The notes under the pieces: generated by a model
Database searches by the model: none
Told to the model about the DNA's origin: nothing
What the model saw: only the letters and a program-made list of their open reading frames with translations
Made by a program: the position numbers and the translations under genes
Assembly: GCA_038916785.1 (NCBI GenBank)
Contig: JBCLBO010000027.1
Coordinates: 1-35,164, forward strand
Source: VFKU01 sp038916785
GTDB taxonomy: Bacteria; Hydrogenedentota; Hydrogenedentia; Hydrogenedentales; GCA-2746185
DNA: 35,164 bases
Direction: 5' to 3'
Shown: one piece after another, positions 23,850 through 31,149 of the stretch
Layout: the number at the start of each line of letters is the position of its first letter
How positions within the stretch are numbered: the first letter of the stretch is position 1

Positions 23850-24056
23850 GGCCCGGTTCTCAATTTGTCACTCAACTTCAGAATCCTAGCAGAATCCAAA
23901 ACCCTTCCCGAAATACACGATTCTTGCCATCCGGCTGGAGGCCGGGGACCATTGGAAAAGGTCAGTTTCTTTGGCAACCAGTGAGAGAGCCGTGCTCGGT
24001 GCGCGATTGCAGCGCGAAGCGACTCGAGTAGCGTGTGTGCGGAGAAAAAAATATGC

Positions 24057-24085
24057 TTGACGTTAACGACTACTGATGTTATTGT
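24057..24085 (+). promoter_or_regulatory. Predicted promoter of the lipoprotein operon
   Basis: TTGACG at 24057-24062 and TATTGT at 24080-24085 with a 17-base spacer, in a locally AT-rich stretch. The predicted start near 24092 gives a leader of about 50 bases before the ATG at 24141. Confidence 0.45.
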
Positions 24086-24140
24086 GAAACCCGAAATCAC
24101 AACAAGTCGCTCCGAATGCTACACGTCGTGGAAGTCGCAG

Positions 24141-24536
24141 ATGATCCGATCGCGAAACCGCATGGCAGGCGCGAGGCTCAAACAATGGCTCGTTGTTGTA
24201 AGCCTTGTCCTGGTTTTACCGGGTTGCGTCATTCATGTGGATGGTAGCGGCCAAGCACGGCGGTATCTTGTTGTCGGCTTTGGAATTGTCACGACGCAGC
24301 CGTCAGGCGCGGAAGGCCTGGCGATGACACAGATCAAGACTATTGGCGCGGCGGCTTCGAATACGCCCGAAGCGAGATTATCTATCGGGTACTCGAACTA
24401 TCGCATTGTGTCTGTATCGGAAAACGCGAAAGATGTCAGGGCTGAGATTCGCCATCTGAAACGTGGCGGCACAGTCATGACTATTCAGCGAGCGGAATTG
24501 TCGGACGTGCAACCAGACGAAGGGAAGATACCATGA
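24141..24536 (+). CDS. Putative lipoprotein of unknown function
   Basis: 131 residues from ATG 24141, chosen because GGAAG lies six bases upstream; an earlier in-frame ATG at 24033 gives a non-signal extension. A lipobox is clear: 'LKQWLVVVSLVLVLPGC', with Cys as the lipidated residue. The mature part is about 100 residues of alternating strands with no family I recognise. Its TGA overlaps the ATG of the next lipoprotein gene by 4 bases, so the two are translationally coupled. Confidence 0.7.
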   Translation: MIRSRNRMAGARLKQWLVVVSLVLVLPGCVIHVDGSGQARRYLVVGFGIVTTQPSGAEGLAMTQIKTIGAAASNTPEARLSIGYSNYRIVSVSENAKDVRAEIRHLKRGGTVMTIQRAELSDVQPDEGKIP

Positions 24537-25186
24537 CCACCAAATTCCATGCGTGTGTAATTCTACTGGTTTCCGGAGCCCTGCTGCCGGCGTTTAGCGG
24601 GTGCCAGAGCTCCAGAGATAAAGTTGTGGCCCTTACCGGGACGATGATTGGAGTGGAAATCTCTCAGAATCCAGCCAATCAGTCGCCCCAGGCGAAGCTG
24701 GGGTACAACCGCATAGAACTGGCTATCGTTCCGAGTAACCGCAGCGCGAAGGATGGAGAAACCTCCACTGGTGAGGGAGCGAAAGATGTTCCGGATGTGC
24801 TTATGGAACTGAAGTATTCGGGAATTTTCAGCGGCAAAAGCGGCGATGGTATTTATCAACGTCTCGCAGTGGGTACGACGGCGGTTAAACAAAGGGGCGC
24901 CGCATACATGTTTGCGGCTAGCCTGGACGAAGAGGCACAGAAGGAGGTAGTGAAGGCGCTCGAATCGATCCCCACCGCCACGACGGAGGTGAGAAAGCTG
25001 CAAGGCTTCTATTTCGACTCGCTGGATGATACGGGGCGGGCTAGCGTCGATGGTCATGCGGTGAAGCTCGGGTTCACCAATTTCTCCACGATGATTCTCG
25101 CCAATCCAAGCGAGGAACAAACCAACAAACTGATAGCCTTAATACAAGGAGACATGGCGCTAAAGCAAAAATGGTCCGCGCTTTAA
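24533..25186 (+). CDS. Putative lipoprotein of unknown function
   Basis: 217 residues. Signal and lipobox 'ACVILLVSGALLPAFSGC' place it in the envelope. The mature protein has a sequence 'GVEISQNPANQSPQAKLGYNRIELAIVPSNR' that parallels 'SNTPEARLSIGYSNYRIVSV' in its partner upstream. This suggests both share a beta-sandwich-like domain in which a '.GY.....I.' strand follows a 'P.A.L' turn. The rest is alpha/beta without recognisable motif. It is coupled to the upstream lipoprotein by an ATGA overlap and followed by a 51-residue ORF. Confidence 0.72.
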   Translation: MTTKFHACVILLVSGALLPAFSGCQSSRDKVVALTGTMIGVEISQNPANQSPQAKLGYNRIELAIVPSNRSAKDGETSTGEGAKDVPDVLMELKYSGIFSGKSGDGIYQRLAVGTTAVKQRGAAYMFAASLDEEAQKEVVKALESIPTATTEVRKLQGFYFDSLDDTGRASVDGHAVKLGFTNFSTMILANPSEEQTNKLIALIQGDMALKQKWSAL

Positions 25187-25234
25187 TAGGGCACAAAAAC
25201 TCAGAGCGATCAATTGACTTTAGGAGTGACCTCT

Positions 25235-25390
25235 ATGCAAGAAGTCTTGATACGAAGAATTGTTTTGGCTGCGGAAAACAACGTCAACACTGCTATCGAC
25301 TTGGAATGCCGTACAGCGTTTGGCGCTGGTTACTCGTTGGGTGGCTGCTTCGAAGCTGGCGGGGTACTTGTACTAATCTTTCAGAAATAA
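25235..25390 (+). CDS. Small ORF (51 residues) ending the lipoprotein operon
   Basis: ATG at 25235 preceded by AGGAG with 8 bases spacing, stop TAA at 25388-25390. The product begins MQEVLIRRIVLAAENNVNTA and ends 'AGGVLVLIFQK', with two Cys and several Gly pairs in the middle. It starts 48 bases after the second lipoprotein gene on the same strand. No family is recognised. The good ribosome site and operon position support it, but conservation is unknown. Confidence 0.45.
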   Translation: MQEVLIRRIVLAAENNVNTAIDLECRTAFGAGYSLGGCFEAGGVLVLIFQK

Positions 25391-25460
25391 CTGGCACCGG
25401 CCCGTCGGACGGAGATCACGCGACACCGCACGGGACTTGTGTTCGCCGCCATATCCCGAT

Positions 25461-26381
25461 TCAGGCGTTCGGTAAAGTTAGGCCGAGCACCTCCGCGGTC
25501 TGTTGCCCCACCACTCCGTCGTCTCCGGAACGAACAAATGCCGATTTTTGGAATCGGATCAACGCCCGAAAAGTACGCGGGCCAAAGTCGTCGTCAAGAT
25601 CTCCTTCGTAATACCCCTTATCCTTCAAAATCTCCTGCAGACGCGTGACGATGGCACCCCGTGACCCGAATCGAAGCTTCACGCTCAGGTTGCCGCCGGA
25701 CCAGAGAGCTGTTGTCCGAGCCTCGCGCGCCGGAAGCAACAGATAGCCGAACCGATCTTGGGACTGTGCATCAATGATCGACCAGAATGCCGCCCAAGCC
25801 CCAGTGGCCACTAGGTCCCCGCGTTTGGCGCATTTTGGATAGCCAACAATTACCTGGCATCCAGCACTCTCAAACACATCTGACTCCGTATTGGGAGTCC
25901 ACGCGGCGTGAATGTTATCTCCCGCCAACTCGACATCGGTAAAATCATCGCTCTCGTAGTCAAGATCGTCCGAAGTCCGCCGGATAGGCGCCGAGCTGCT
26001 TTGTCGAAGCGCAGCATGTGCTGTCAGTGCTCCGAGGCGGTGGATCCCCTTGCGGTAGTCACCGTAATACCCGGTGGAGAGTTGATTCGTTCCGCGCCCG
26101 GCGACACTAAGAGACTTCTTCATGTGCTTGAGATGAGGAACGGTGCTGCCCGCGAAAGCCGCAATCAAATTCCCGGTGCGCTGCCAGACGAGCATGGAAC
26201 ACCGGGGATTCTGATGATTAGTATCGGCAAGATCGAAGTCGATTTTCGGAACCAGATCGAAGTTTTCCGCATTTACCGGGAGGCACCCGCGAAGGCCGAC
26301 CAACACAATCTCGGCGTCCGGAACGACCACGGAATTAAGGGCAAATAGCCGCTGAACTGTCGGGCTGGTTAGTGTGAACAT
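25461..26381 (-). CDS. Peptidoglycan-binding protein with L,D-transpeptidase-like Cys/His motif
   Basis: 306 residues from ATG 26381, supported by GGAG nine bases upstream. The C-terminal 70 residues are a PG_binding_1 domain ('VKLRFGSRGAIVTRLQEILKDKGYYEGDLDDDFGPRTFRALIRFQ' type). The N-terminal 230 residues contain 'DNIHAAW' (His158) followed by 'FESAGCQVIVG' (Cys175). The H-x(13)-S-x-G-C arrangement resembles the H...SHGC active site of L,D-transpeptidases and related phage proteins. No signal peptide is seen, so it may be cytoplasmic before phage-like release or exported by another route. Its role could be cell-wall cleavage or crosslinking. The catalytic assignment is inference. Confidence 0.7.
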   Translation of the reverse strand: MFTLTSPTVQRLFALNSVVVPDAEIVLVGLRGCLPVNAENFDLVPKIDFDLADTNHQNPRCSMLVWQRTGNLIAAFAGSTVPHLKHMKKSLSVAGRGTNQLSTGYYGDYRKGIHRLGALTAHAALRQSSSAPIRRTSDDLDYESDDFTDVELAGDNIHAAWTPNTESDVFESAGCQVIVGYPKCAKRGDLVATGAWAAFWSIIDAQSQDRFGYLLLPAREARTTALWSGGNLSVKLRFGSRGAIVTRLQEILKDKGYYEGDLDDDFGPRTFRALIRFQKSAFVRSGDDGVVGQQTAEVLGLTLPNA

Positions 26382-26563
26382 GCGTCGGCACTCCATGACA
26401 TCTAGACGAGAATACTAAAGGCCACGCATGTTTTCAAATTATTGGGGCATTGTCAACGGCTCAAGGAAATGTCGGGGATTGTTTTGTCATCGTAAGCTGT
26501 GGCTTCACAGCTACCAGACTCTTTGGAAGCAGACCAAGGACTTTGCGACGGCTGCCTGAGATA

Positions 26564-26971
26564 CTACACCCGCGCGGTCTTGGCCGTGAGCGAGAGGCCG
26601 CGCTTTTCGGCGATGAGTTCTTCGACCGCCGCGAGGAAGTCGTCGAGCACGAAGGGCTTGCCGATGGCGCGGTCGGCGCCGACGCCGATGGCCATGTCGA
26701 GGTAGCTGACTTCGCCGCACATGCCGCCGCCGGAGATCGCGATGATCTTGACGTCTGGGAAGTCGCGGCGCAGATCCATGATCGTGTCGATACCGCCTTT
26801 GTGCGGCATGATGATATCGGTCACCACGAGGTCTATGCCGCCGTCGGAGTAGACACGCAGGCCCTGTATGCCGTCGCCGGCCTCGCTCACGGTATAGCCA
26901 ACGCGCTCCAGAACGGTGCGCAGTACCTCGCGGATTTGGACTTCATCGTCGATGATCAGGATGTGGGACAT
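26564..26971 (-). CDS. Single-domain response regulator (CheY-like receiver)
   Basis: 135 residues. Two adjacent ATGs exist (26974 and 26971); the second has better spacing to the GAGGAA site. A complete receiver domain is present: acidic pocket D8, D9, E10, phosphoacceptor D52 in 'DLVVTDIIMP', Ser80 in 'KIIAISGGG', and Lys105 in 'AIGKPF'. There is no output domain, so it should work like CheY or Spo0F by protein contact or as a phosphorelay intermediate. No histidine kinase is in the window. A perfect 12-bp hairpin lies 72 bases upstream. Confidence 0.92.
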   Translation of the reverse strand: MSHILIIDDEVQIREVLRTVLERVGYTVSEAGDGIQGLRVYSDGGIDLVVTDIIMPHKGGIDTIMDLRRDFPDVKIIAISGGGMCGEVSYLDMAIGVGADRAIGKPFVLDDFLAAVEELIAEKRGLSLTAKTARV

Positions 26972-27042
26972 CATATTTCCTCAACGGGGCCGCTGGTCGA
27001 GGTGGCCTCCGCATGAACTGTACCTGTAAACCCCTGAAACTC

Positions 27043-27070
27043 GCCACGCGGCGCGGGAGCGCCGCGTGGC
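27043..27070. repeat. Perfect 12-bp-stem palindrome with GGGA loop
   Basis: GCCACGCGGCGC (27043-27054), loop GGGA, GCGCCGCGTGGC (27059-27070). No T-run follows on either strand. It is upstream of both divergent genes, so it is either an operator or a dispersed palindromic element, not a terminator of either. Confidence 0.7.
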
Positions 27071-27270
27071 TTGCGATCGCAACAGGCGGTTACCAGTAGT
27101 TACGGGAATTATAAGTAAATTATTGACAAAAGTCCAGAGGCATCTCATAAAAACACCCCACTTCCAGGGGGAAATGTAGTCTAAACCGCACATTCGGCGG
27201 TCCGCGTTTTCAGTTGCTGCGTCGGGTAGCCCCAGATTAGCGGTGTGACGCGGAGTCCGAATAACATTGA

Positions 27271-27298
27271 TTGCTTTTTTTTTGATTTCCTTTATACT
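27271..27298 (+). promoter_or_regulatory. Predicted promoter for the gene at 27343
   Basis: TTGCTT (27271-27276) and TATACT (27293-27298), spacer 16 bases containing a run of nine T. The predicted start near 27305 leaves a leader of about 38 bases with AAGGAAATAGAG before the ATG. Confidence 0.5.
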
Positions 27299-27342
27299 GG
27301 CACAGAGCGGATGGTACATAGTCGAAATCTAAGGAAATAGAG

Positions 27343-28338
27343 ATGACCAGACGGACGCTTTCTTGGGGCATTCTCGCGGCCTTGGCGCTCGGAGTCACAG
27401 GGCTCGGGCTGCTGTTTCTCAGGACTCCCATCAAAGAAGAATCCAACGCAACGTCCTTGCACTCAAGCGCCCAGGCAGTCGCTCCTCGAGTTCCAGAGGC
27501 AGAGTCGGCCTCTGAACTTGAACCGACCGACGCCGGTTTGCTAGCCGAGGTCGGTATGCTAGCCGACGCCGGTTTGCTAGCCGAGGTCGATAAACTCCTC
27601 TATAACGCGACGCAGCCGAAGAACTACAGCGAAGGCATCCGCGAGTTCCACTACGAAGAAATTCAGGCGTCCACCCTGTACGACCAGTTGAAAGCGATGC
27701 CGCTCAAAGATGCCGATGGGATCAGCCCGGAGCAATTGGAATCCCTGTATCGCAGCCTCGAAGAAAATATATGGGCGTATAAGGTGGGCTCGGCCGACCT
27801 CATCCTCGCTTCGCGGTATTGCGCGCCGTATGAGTTTCTGCCAGGCACCGGGGAGCTATTCACAGAGGCCCTGCGCGGAAAGACTGCATTGCCAGAGGAT
27901 CAATGGCCCACCGACGTCGGGCAGTTACTCGAAACGTACGCCAAGACCTACAACTTCGGGGAAGACGGCTCGGGGTACCGAAACTTTTATAACGCGCTCA
28001 GCCCCGAGGGATCCTCAATCACTTTCAATAGGGTGTCCCAAATGCCTCTCGGAATTGGGGAGGGGATGCTCAAACAAATAGACATTGGCGGGCCGATATT
28101 TTCAATATTGGTCGAGCCACGATTGTCTTACCAATACAAGCGTACCCCCGAGGACGAACTGGCCGAGGGGAATGGTCTGCTATATGCAGATGTCAAAATC
28201 GCCGCCACGGGTCCGGGCGACGATCCTTACTATCGGCTTAAGCGCCACTACTGGTCCACGGATGACAAGAGGTGGCTGCCGTGGAACGTGTCGTATGTGG
28301 ATCCGCCCGCCCATCCTTTTATTGTGGAGTTCTTTTAG
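27343..28338 (+). CDS. Exported protein of unknown function with a 12-residue tandem repeat
   Basis: 331 residues. It opens with an N-terminal signal/anchor 'LSWGILAALALGVTGLGLLFL' and then a low-complexity linker in which DAGLLAEV occurs twice with a 12-residue period. The following 250 residues are mixed alpha/beta, rich in Tyr and acidic residues ('YRSLEENIWAYKVGSADLILASRYCAPYEFLPGTGELF', 'DDPYYRLKRHYWSTDDKRWLPW'). I do not recognise a family. It is followed with overlap by a DUF1573-like gene, so the pair is probably co-expressed in the envelope. Base composition is lower in GC than the housekeeping parts of the window. Confidence 0.6.
   Translation: MTRRTLSWGILAALALGVTGLGLLFLRTPIKEESNATSLHSSAQAVAPRVPEAESASELEPTDAGLLAEVGMLADAGLLAEVDKLLYNATQPKNYSEGIREFHYEEIQASTLYDQLKAMPLKDADGISPEQLESLYRSLEENIWAYKVGSADLILASRYCAPYEFLPGTGELFTEALRGKTALPEDQWPTDVGQLLETYAKTYNFGEDGSGYRNFYNALSPEGSSITFNRVSQMPLGIGEGMLKQIDIGGPIFSILVEPRLSYQYKRTPEDELAEGNGLLYADVKIAATGPGDDPYYRLKRHYWSTDDKRWLPWNVSYVDPPAHPFIVEFF
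27527..27589 (+). repeat. 27-bp direct repeat, period 36, inside the exported protein gene
   Basis: The block beginning CCGACGCCGGTTTGCTAGCC is identical at 27527-27553 and 27563-27589. The period is a multiple of three and encodes DAGLLAEV twice, so unit number can change by slippage without breaking the frame. Confidence 0.85.
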
Positions 28339-28853
28339 TTTTTTGCACGTCAGCCGTGGACGATCCTGCGGAACGGCCGTATTTGAAGGAGGTGGTCGTC
28401 GAGGTGAATCTCGTCGCCAAAGGGCCGATCGGGCCGCTCCGGGCCGACGTTGTCCTCGAAACGAACGCGCCCGACGCCCGGACCGTTGTATTGACGGTAG
28501 CCGGATACATCGTCGATGACATTGAAACGAGTCCACGCGTCCTGACGCTCCCGCAACGCAAACCGGGTCAACCCTTTTCTCTGGAATTCGAACTGCGCTC
28601 CCGCACAGTGAAGGATTTTGCGATATTCGATACGAAACTGGAATCCGAAAAAATCGAGAATCCGGGTGTCATCCTCAAGCCCGCCTTGGGTACCTTGGCC
28701 TCGAGCTACGGCGTCCGCATTACAGGCGTGACCGCCGCGGCACCCGGCCCCATCGATGCGCTGCTCCGGGTGACATTGGAAGACGATCGCACAATTCTTC
28801 TTCCCATCTGGGGATATTTGGAAAGCGCGCCGGCAGCGGGAACTGGCAATTGA
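28272..28853 (+). CDS. DUF1573-like exported beta-sandwich protein
   Basis: Up to 193 residues. The start is uncertain: GTG 28272 gives a signal-like segment (FYCGVLLVFCTSA) but overlaps the upstream gene by 67 bases, and GTG 28356 gives only the mature part. The body resembles the planctomycete DUF1573 pattern: 'VVLETNAPDARTVVLTVAGYIVDDIETSPRVLTL', 'GQPFSLEFELRSRTVKDFAIFDTKLES', then a strand-rich end 'LLRVTLEDDRTILLPIWGYL'. Only the second, beta-sandwich half of a typical DUF1573 protein is present. Such proteins are exported and often neighbour thiol-redox or C39 peptidase genes, but no enzyme is adjacent here. The overlap may reflect a decayed junction. Confidence 0.55.
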   Translation: MAAVERVVCGSARPSFYCGVLLVFCTSAVDDPAERPYLKEVVVEVNLVAKGPIGPLRADVVLETNAPDARTVVLTVAGYIVDDIETSPRVLTLPQRKPGQPFSLEFELRSRTVKDFAIFDTKLESEKIENPGVILKPALGTLASSYGVRITGVTAAAPGPIDALLRVTLEDDRTILLPIWGYLESAPAAGTGN

Positions 28854-28865
28854 GTTTTCGGGGCA

Positions 28866-28892
28866 CGCTTGCGGGACTTTGTCCCGCAAGCG
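28866..28892. terminator. Perfect 12-bp-stem hairpin after the DUF1573-like gene
   Basis: CGCTTGCGGGAC (28866-28877), loop TTT, GTCCCGCAAGCG (28881-28892), 13 bases after the stop codon. The stem is strong, but no T-run follows, so it may act as a 3' end stabiliser, a weak terminator or a REP-like palindrome. Confidence 0.5.
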
Positions 28893-28961
28893 CCGTCGTA
28901 CCCGCGCCTGAGCGAAACGACCGAGTGCGGCGAACCCCGCGGATGATGTATCCTCCGAGGT

Positions 28962-30200
28962 ATGGCCCTCTCAATCTCAAACCGGGGCACGGCGGAGGTG
29001 TGCTCGCCCGCGCGAAGCTATTCTTTCTACCGCGACGCGCTTGCCGGGCAATCGTTGCCTTGCGCGTTTGTCGATCTCGAACTCCTGGACGAAAATATCC
29101 GCGCGATTGCCGCGCGGGTGTCGCAGGGCAAAACGCTGCGCGTCGCGTCGAAGAGCGTGCGCTGCGCGTGGGTGTTGCGGCGGGTGTTCGAGGCCTTGCC
29201 GGTGTACCGCGGGATCATGGCGTTTCACCCGCGCGAGGCGGCCTTCCTCGCGTCGGAGGGTTTCGACGACATCCTGTTGGGCTATCCCAGTTGGCGCGCG
29301 GTCGATGTCGAGGCTGTCTGCGCGTGGATCAAGAAGGGGAAGACGATCGTTTTCATGATCGACTCGCCCGAGCATGTGCGGCGCCTGGGCGCGATCGCGG
29401 CGACGCAGGGCGTGCGCGCGCCGGTCTGTATCGACATCGACATGTCGTCGTCGTTTCCCGGCATGTATTTCGGCGTGCGGCGATCGCCGGTGCACGGCGA
29501 AACGCAGCTCGGGCCGATCCTCGACGCCGTCGCGGCGACGCCAAGCGTCGATCTGCGCGGAGTGATGGGCTACGAAGCGCAGGTGGCCGGACTCGGTGAT
29601 CGCAATCCCGCGCGCGGCCTCACCAATAAGCTGATCCCGACGCTCAAGCGCCGCTCGATGGCCGAATACCGCGCGCGCCGCAAGGCGGCCGTCGAATACA
29701 TCCGCTCACGCGGCTTCGCCCTGCCGCTGGTGAACGGCGGCGGCACCGGCAGCATCGAGACGACCTGCGAGGAAGAAGTCTGCACGGAAGTCACCACCGG
29801 CTCCGGTTTCTACACGCCGACGCTCTTCGATTACTACGACGGCTTCAAACACCATCCCGCCGCGGGCTATGCGATCGAAATCGTGCGGCGGCCCATGCCC
29901 GGCATGGTCACGTGTAACGGCGGGGGATACGTCGCCTCCGGAGGGCTCGGCCCGGACAAGCTCCCGAAGGTTTTCCTGCCGAAAGGCGCCGCGCTCCTCG
30001 ATCAAGAAGGCGCCGGGGAGGTCCAGACGCCGGTTACCTACGACGGGCCCGAGACGCTCAATCTCGGCGACCCCGTCCTCATGCGCCACGCCAAGGCGGG
30101 AGAACTCTGCGAGCGCTTCAACTCGCTGCTGCTCATCTCAAACGGAAAGGTGATCGACGAGGTGCCGACCTATCGCGGCCAAGGGCAGTGTTTCGTCTGA
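28962..30200 (+). CDS. D-threonine aldolase/D-serine dehydratase-type PLP enzyme
   Basis: 412 residues. The N-terminal domain is an alanine-racemase-type TIM barrel: 'CAFVDLELLDENIRAIAAR', PLP lysine candidate K64 in 'LRVASKSVRC', 'GFDDILLGYPS', 'APVCIDIDMSSSFPGMYFGVRRSP', 'GVMGYEAQVAGLGD' and 'PLVNGGGTGSIETT'. The C-terminal beta domain has 'TGSGFYTPTLFDYYDGFKHHPAAGYAIEIVRRP' and ends 'YRGQGQCFV'. Family members cleave D-3-hydroxyamino acids or dehydrate D-serine with PLP and a divalent metal bound by C-terminal His/Cys. The ATG at 28962 has a close GAGG; a somewhat later start is possible. It is cytoplasmic and apparently monocistronic. A second copy's tail survives at 30944-31004. Confidence 0.88.
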   Translation: MALSISNRGTAEVCSPARSYSFYRDALAGQSLPCAFVDLELLDENIRAIAARVSQGKTLRVASKSVRCAWVLRRVFEALPVYRGIMAFHPREAAFLASEGFDDILLGYPSWRAVDVEAVCAWIKKGKTIVFMIDSPEHVRRLGAIAATQGVRAPVCIDIDMSSSFPGMYFGVRRSPVHGETQLGPILDAVAATPSVDLRGVMGYEAQVAGLGDRNPARGLTNKLIPTLKRRSMAEYRARRKAAVEYIRSRGFALPLVNGGGTGSIETTCEEEVCTEVTTGSGFYTPTLFDYYDGFKHHPAAGYAIEIVRRPMPGMVTCNGGGYVASGGLGPDKLPKVFLPKGAALLDQEGAGEVQTPVTYDGPETLNLGDPVLMRHAKAGELCERFNSLLLISNGKVIDEVPTYRGQGQCFV

Positions 30201-30234
30201 TTGCAACGAGACCCTGTACTCGAACCCTTCGATG

Positions 30235-30669
30235 CTACGCCACAAGCGGATTACGAACTTTTAGGTCAGGGAATCGCCCGAAGTCTCGATCCGCTGTCCA
30301 AAGTTCATCCACGCCGTGCGCACGACATAGCGCTGCCACTTTTGCATCGTGAACCATGAGTCCACTGACGCGTCCGGCGCGCATCGCTTCCGATAACAAT
30401 TCCCAGTGAGTCTGCGACTCGGAAAGGAGTACGAGACTGGGCGACTCCAACCAAGCGGCCACCTGGTCGATCGCCGTATCCAGTGGAGTGGGGGGCGCAT
30501 AAACGCGCGGATGAGTCGCGACGGACAGGAATTCGTGGATGCAGGGCCAGGGGATGGCCCACGTACTCCGAGACTTCGCCAGGACCGAAATGCACCGCGT
30601 TGCTGCGTCATGCCACAACGAATCCTTCCGGTGAGAGTAAACTAGGATATTGGTATCGACGGCGATCAT
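30235..30669 (-). CDS. vapC: VapC-type PIN-domain ribonuclease toxin
   Basis: 144 residues. It has a PIN fold with catalytic acids seen as Asp5 in 'IAVDTNILVY', Glu in 'PCIHEFLSV', Asp in 'MVHDAKVAAL' and Asp residues in 'WTADRDFGRF' near the end. It is expected to cleave RNA (often initiator tRNA or rRNA) when released from VapB. It overlaps the antitoxin gene by 4 bases and is translated after it. It converges on the aldolase gene, whose stop lies 35 bases away. Confidence 0.92.
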   Translation of the reverse strand: MIAVDTNILVYSHRKDSLWHDAATRCISVLAKSRSTWAIPWPCIHEFLSVATHPRVYAPPTPLDTAIDQVAAWLESPSLVLLSESQTHWELLSEAMRAGRVSGLMVHDAKVAALCRAHGVDELWTADRDFGRFPDLKVRNPLVA

Positions 30670-30911
30670 CCGCCGCGGCCTTCATAGACCAACTCCCGAA
30701 TCTGATCCCAAGACGCACCCTTGAGATGTGGTTGCAATCCCTGGCCGCCGAAACTCGCATCGCGAAGCTCAAAGTTCTCCCGGCGACTCCGCTCTGCGAT
30801 GACGCGCCGGAGGCCCTGTTCGACGAGTTCTTTAAGGGTAGTCCGATCGCGCTGCGCCAGTTTGCGCGCTTCTTCGAGGAGATTGTCGGGGATTTGTATG
30901 GTTGTCTTCAT
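30666..30911 (-). CDS. vapB: VapB-type antitoxin (DUF2191-like)
   Basis: 81 residues from ATG 30911 (MKTTIQIPDNLLEEARKLAQ), the usual N-terminus of this antitoxin group; the ATG 12 bases upstream adds MVSH only and overlaps the operator. The N-terminal ribbon-helix-helix-like part binds DNA and the C-terminal tail (ASWDQIRELVYEGRGG) should wrap the toxin. Neither start has a visible Shine-Dalgarno. It is autoregulated by the VapBC complex in known systems; a palindrome covers the start codon here. Confidence 0.9.
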   Translation of the reverse strand: MKTTIQIPDNLLEEARKLAQRDRTTLKELVEQGLRRVIAERSRRENFELRDASFGGQGLQPHLKGASWDQIRELVYEGRGG

Positions 30912-30948
30912 ATGGCTAACCATATCATACCGTACGGCAGGCCGTCAA
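30910..30948 (-). promoter_or_regulatory. vapBC promoter/operator palindrome
   Basis: ATATGG-CTAA-CCATAT (30910-30925) is a perfect inverted repeat spanning the start region. On the minus strand, TTGACG (30948-30943) and TATGGT (30924-30919) are 18 bases apart, and an alternative TATGAT lies at 30929-30924. If used, the transcript would begin very near the ATG, giving a leaderless mRNA. Binding of VapBC here would block its own promoter. Confidence 0.4.
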
Positions 30949-31004
30949 ACGCCAAAAAAGTCAAGCTTTCCACCTACCGCGGCCAGGGGCAGTGCTACGT
31001 GTAG
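30944..31004 (+). pseudogene. C-terminal remnant of a second D-threonine-aldolase-type gene
   Basis: The frame ending at TAG 31002-31004 reads SNAKKVKLSTYRGQGQCYV, matching the end of the enzyme at 30200 (SNGKVIDEVPTYRGQGQCFV). At DNA level 30972-31004 matches 30168-30200 with mostly synonymous changes, so it is an old paralogue and not a recent duplication. The remainder of the copy is gone, replaced by the VapBC module. Confidence 0.7.
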
Positions 31005-31055
31005 CGGAGAAGTCGGCCGGTCGGTATCGCGTTCCACTGCACTGTGAATCGTGTC

Positions 31056-31085
31056 TTGATTCTCATAGGAAGTCGTAAGTATTTT
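31056..31085 (+). promoter_or_regulatory. Predicted promoter for the anchored protein at 31150
   Basis: TTGATT (31056-31061), spacer 18, TATTTT (31080-31085). It is AT-rich against its surroundings, leaving a leader of about 58 bases. Confidence 0.35.
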
Positions 31086-31149
31086 CGCACTCTACGATGT
31101 TTGAGTGGCAAGTAATGTTGCCGAGGGTTTTCAACTTTGGAGGTGCGCA

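Larger units (their letters stand above)
26972..27342. other. Divergent intergenic region
   Basis: No gene is supported. It carries the ribosome site of the response regulator, a perfect hairpin at 27043-27070, and an AT-rich promoter-like tract at 27271-27298 facing the next gene. Confidence 0.5.

Noticed and set aside
25171..25611. 146-codon plus-strand frame over the end of the lipoprotein operon
   Set aside because: No ribosome site and no recognisable content; the 51-residue ORF at 25235 in another frame has a good AGGAG.
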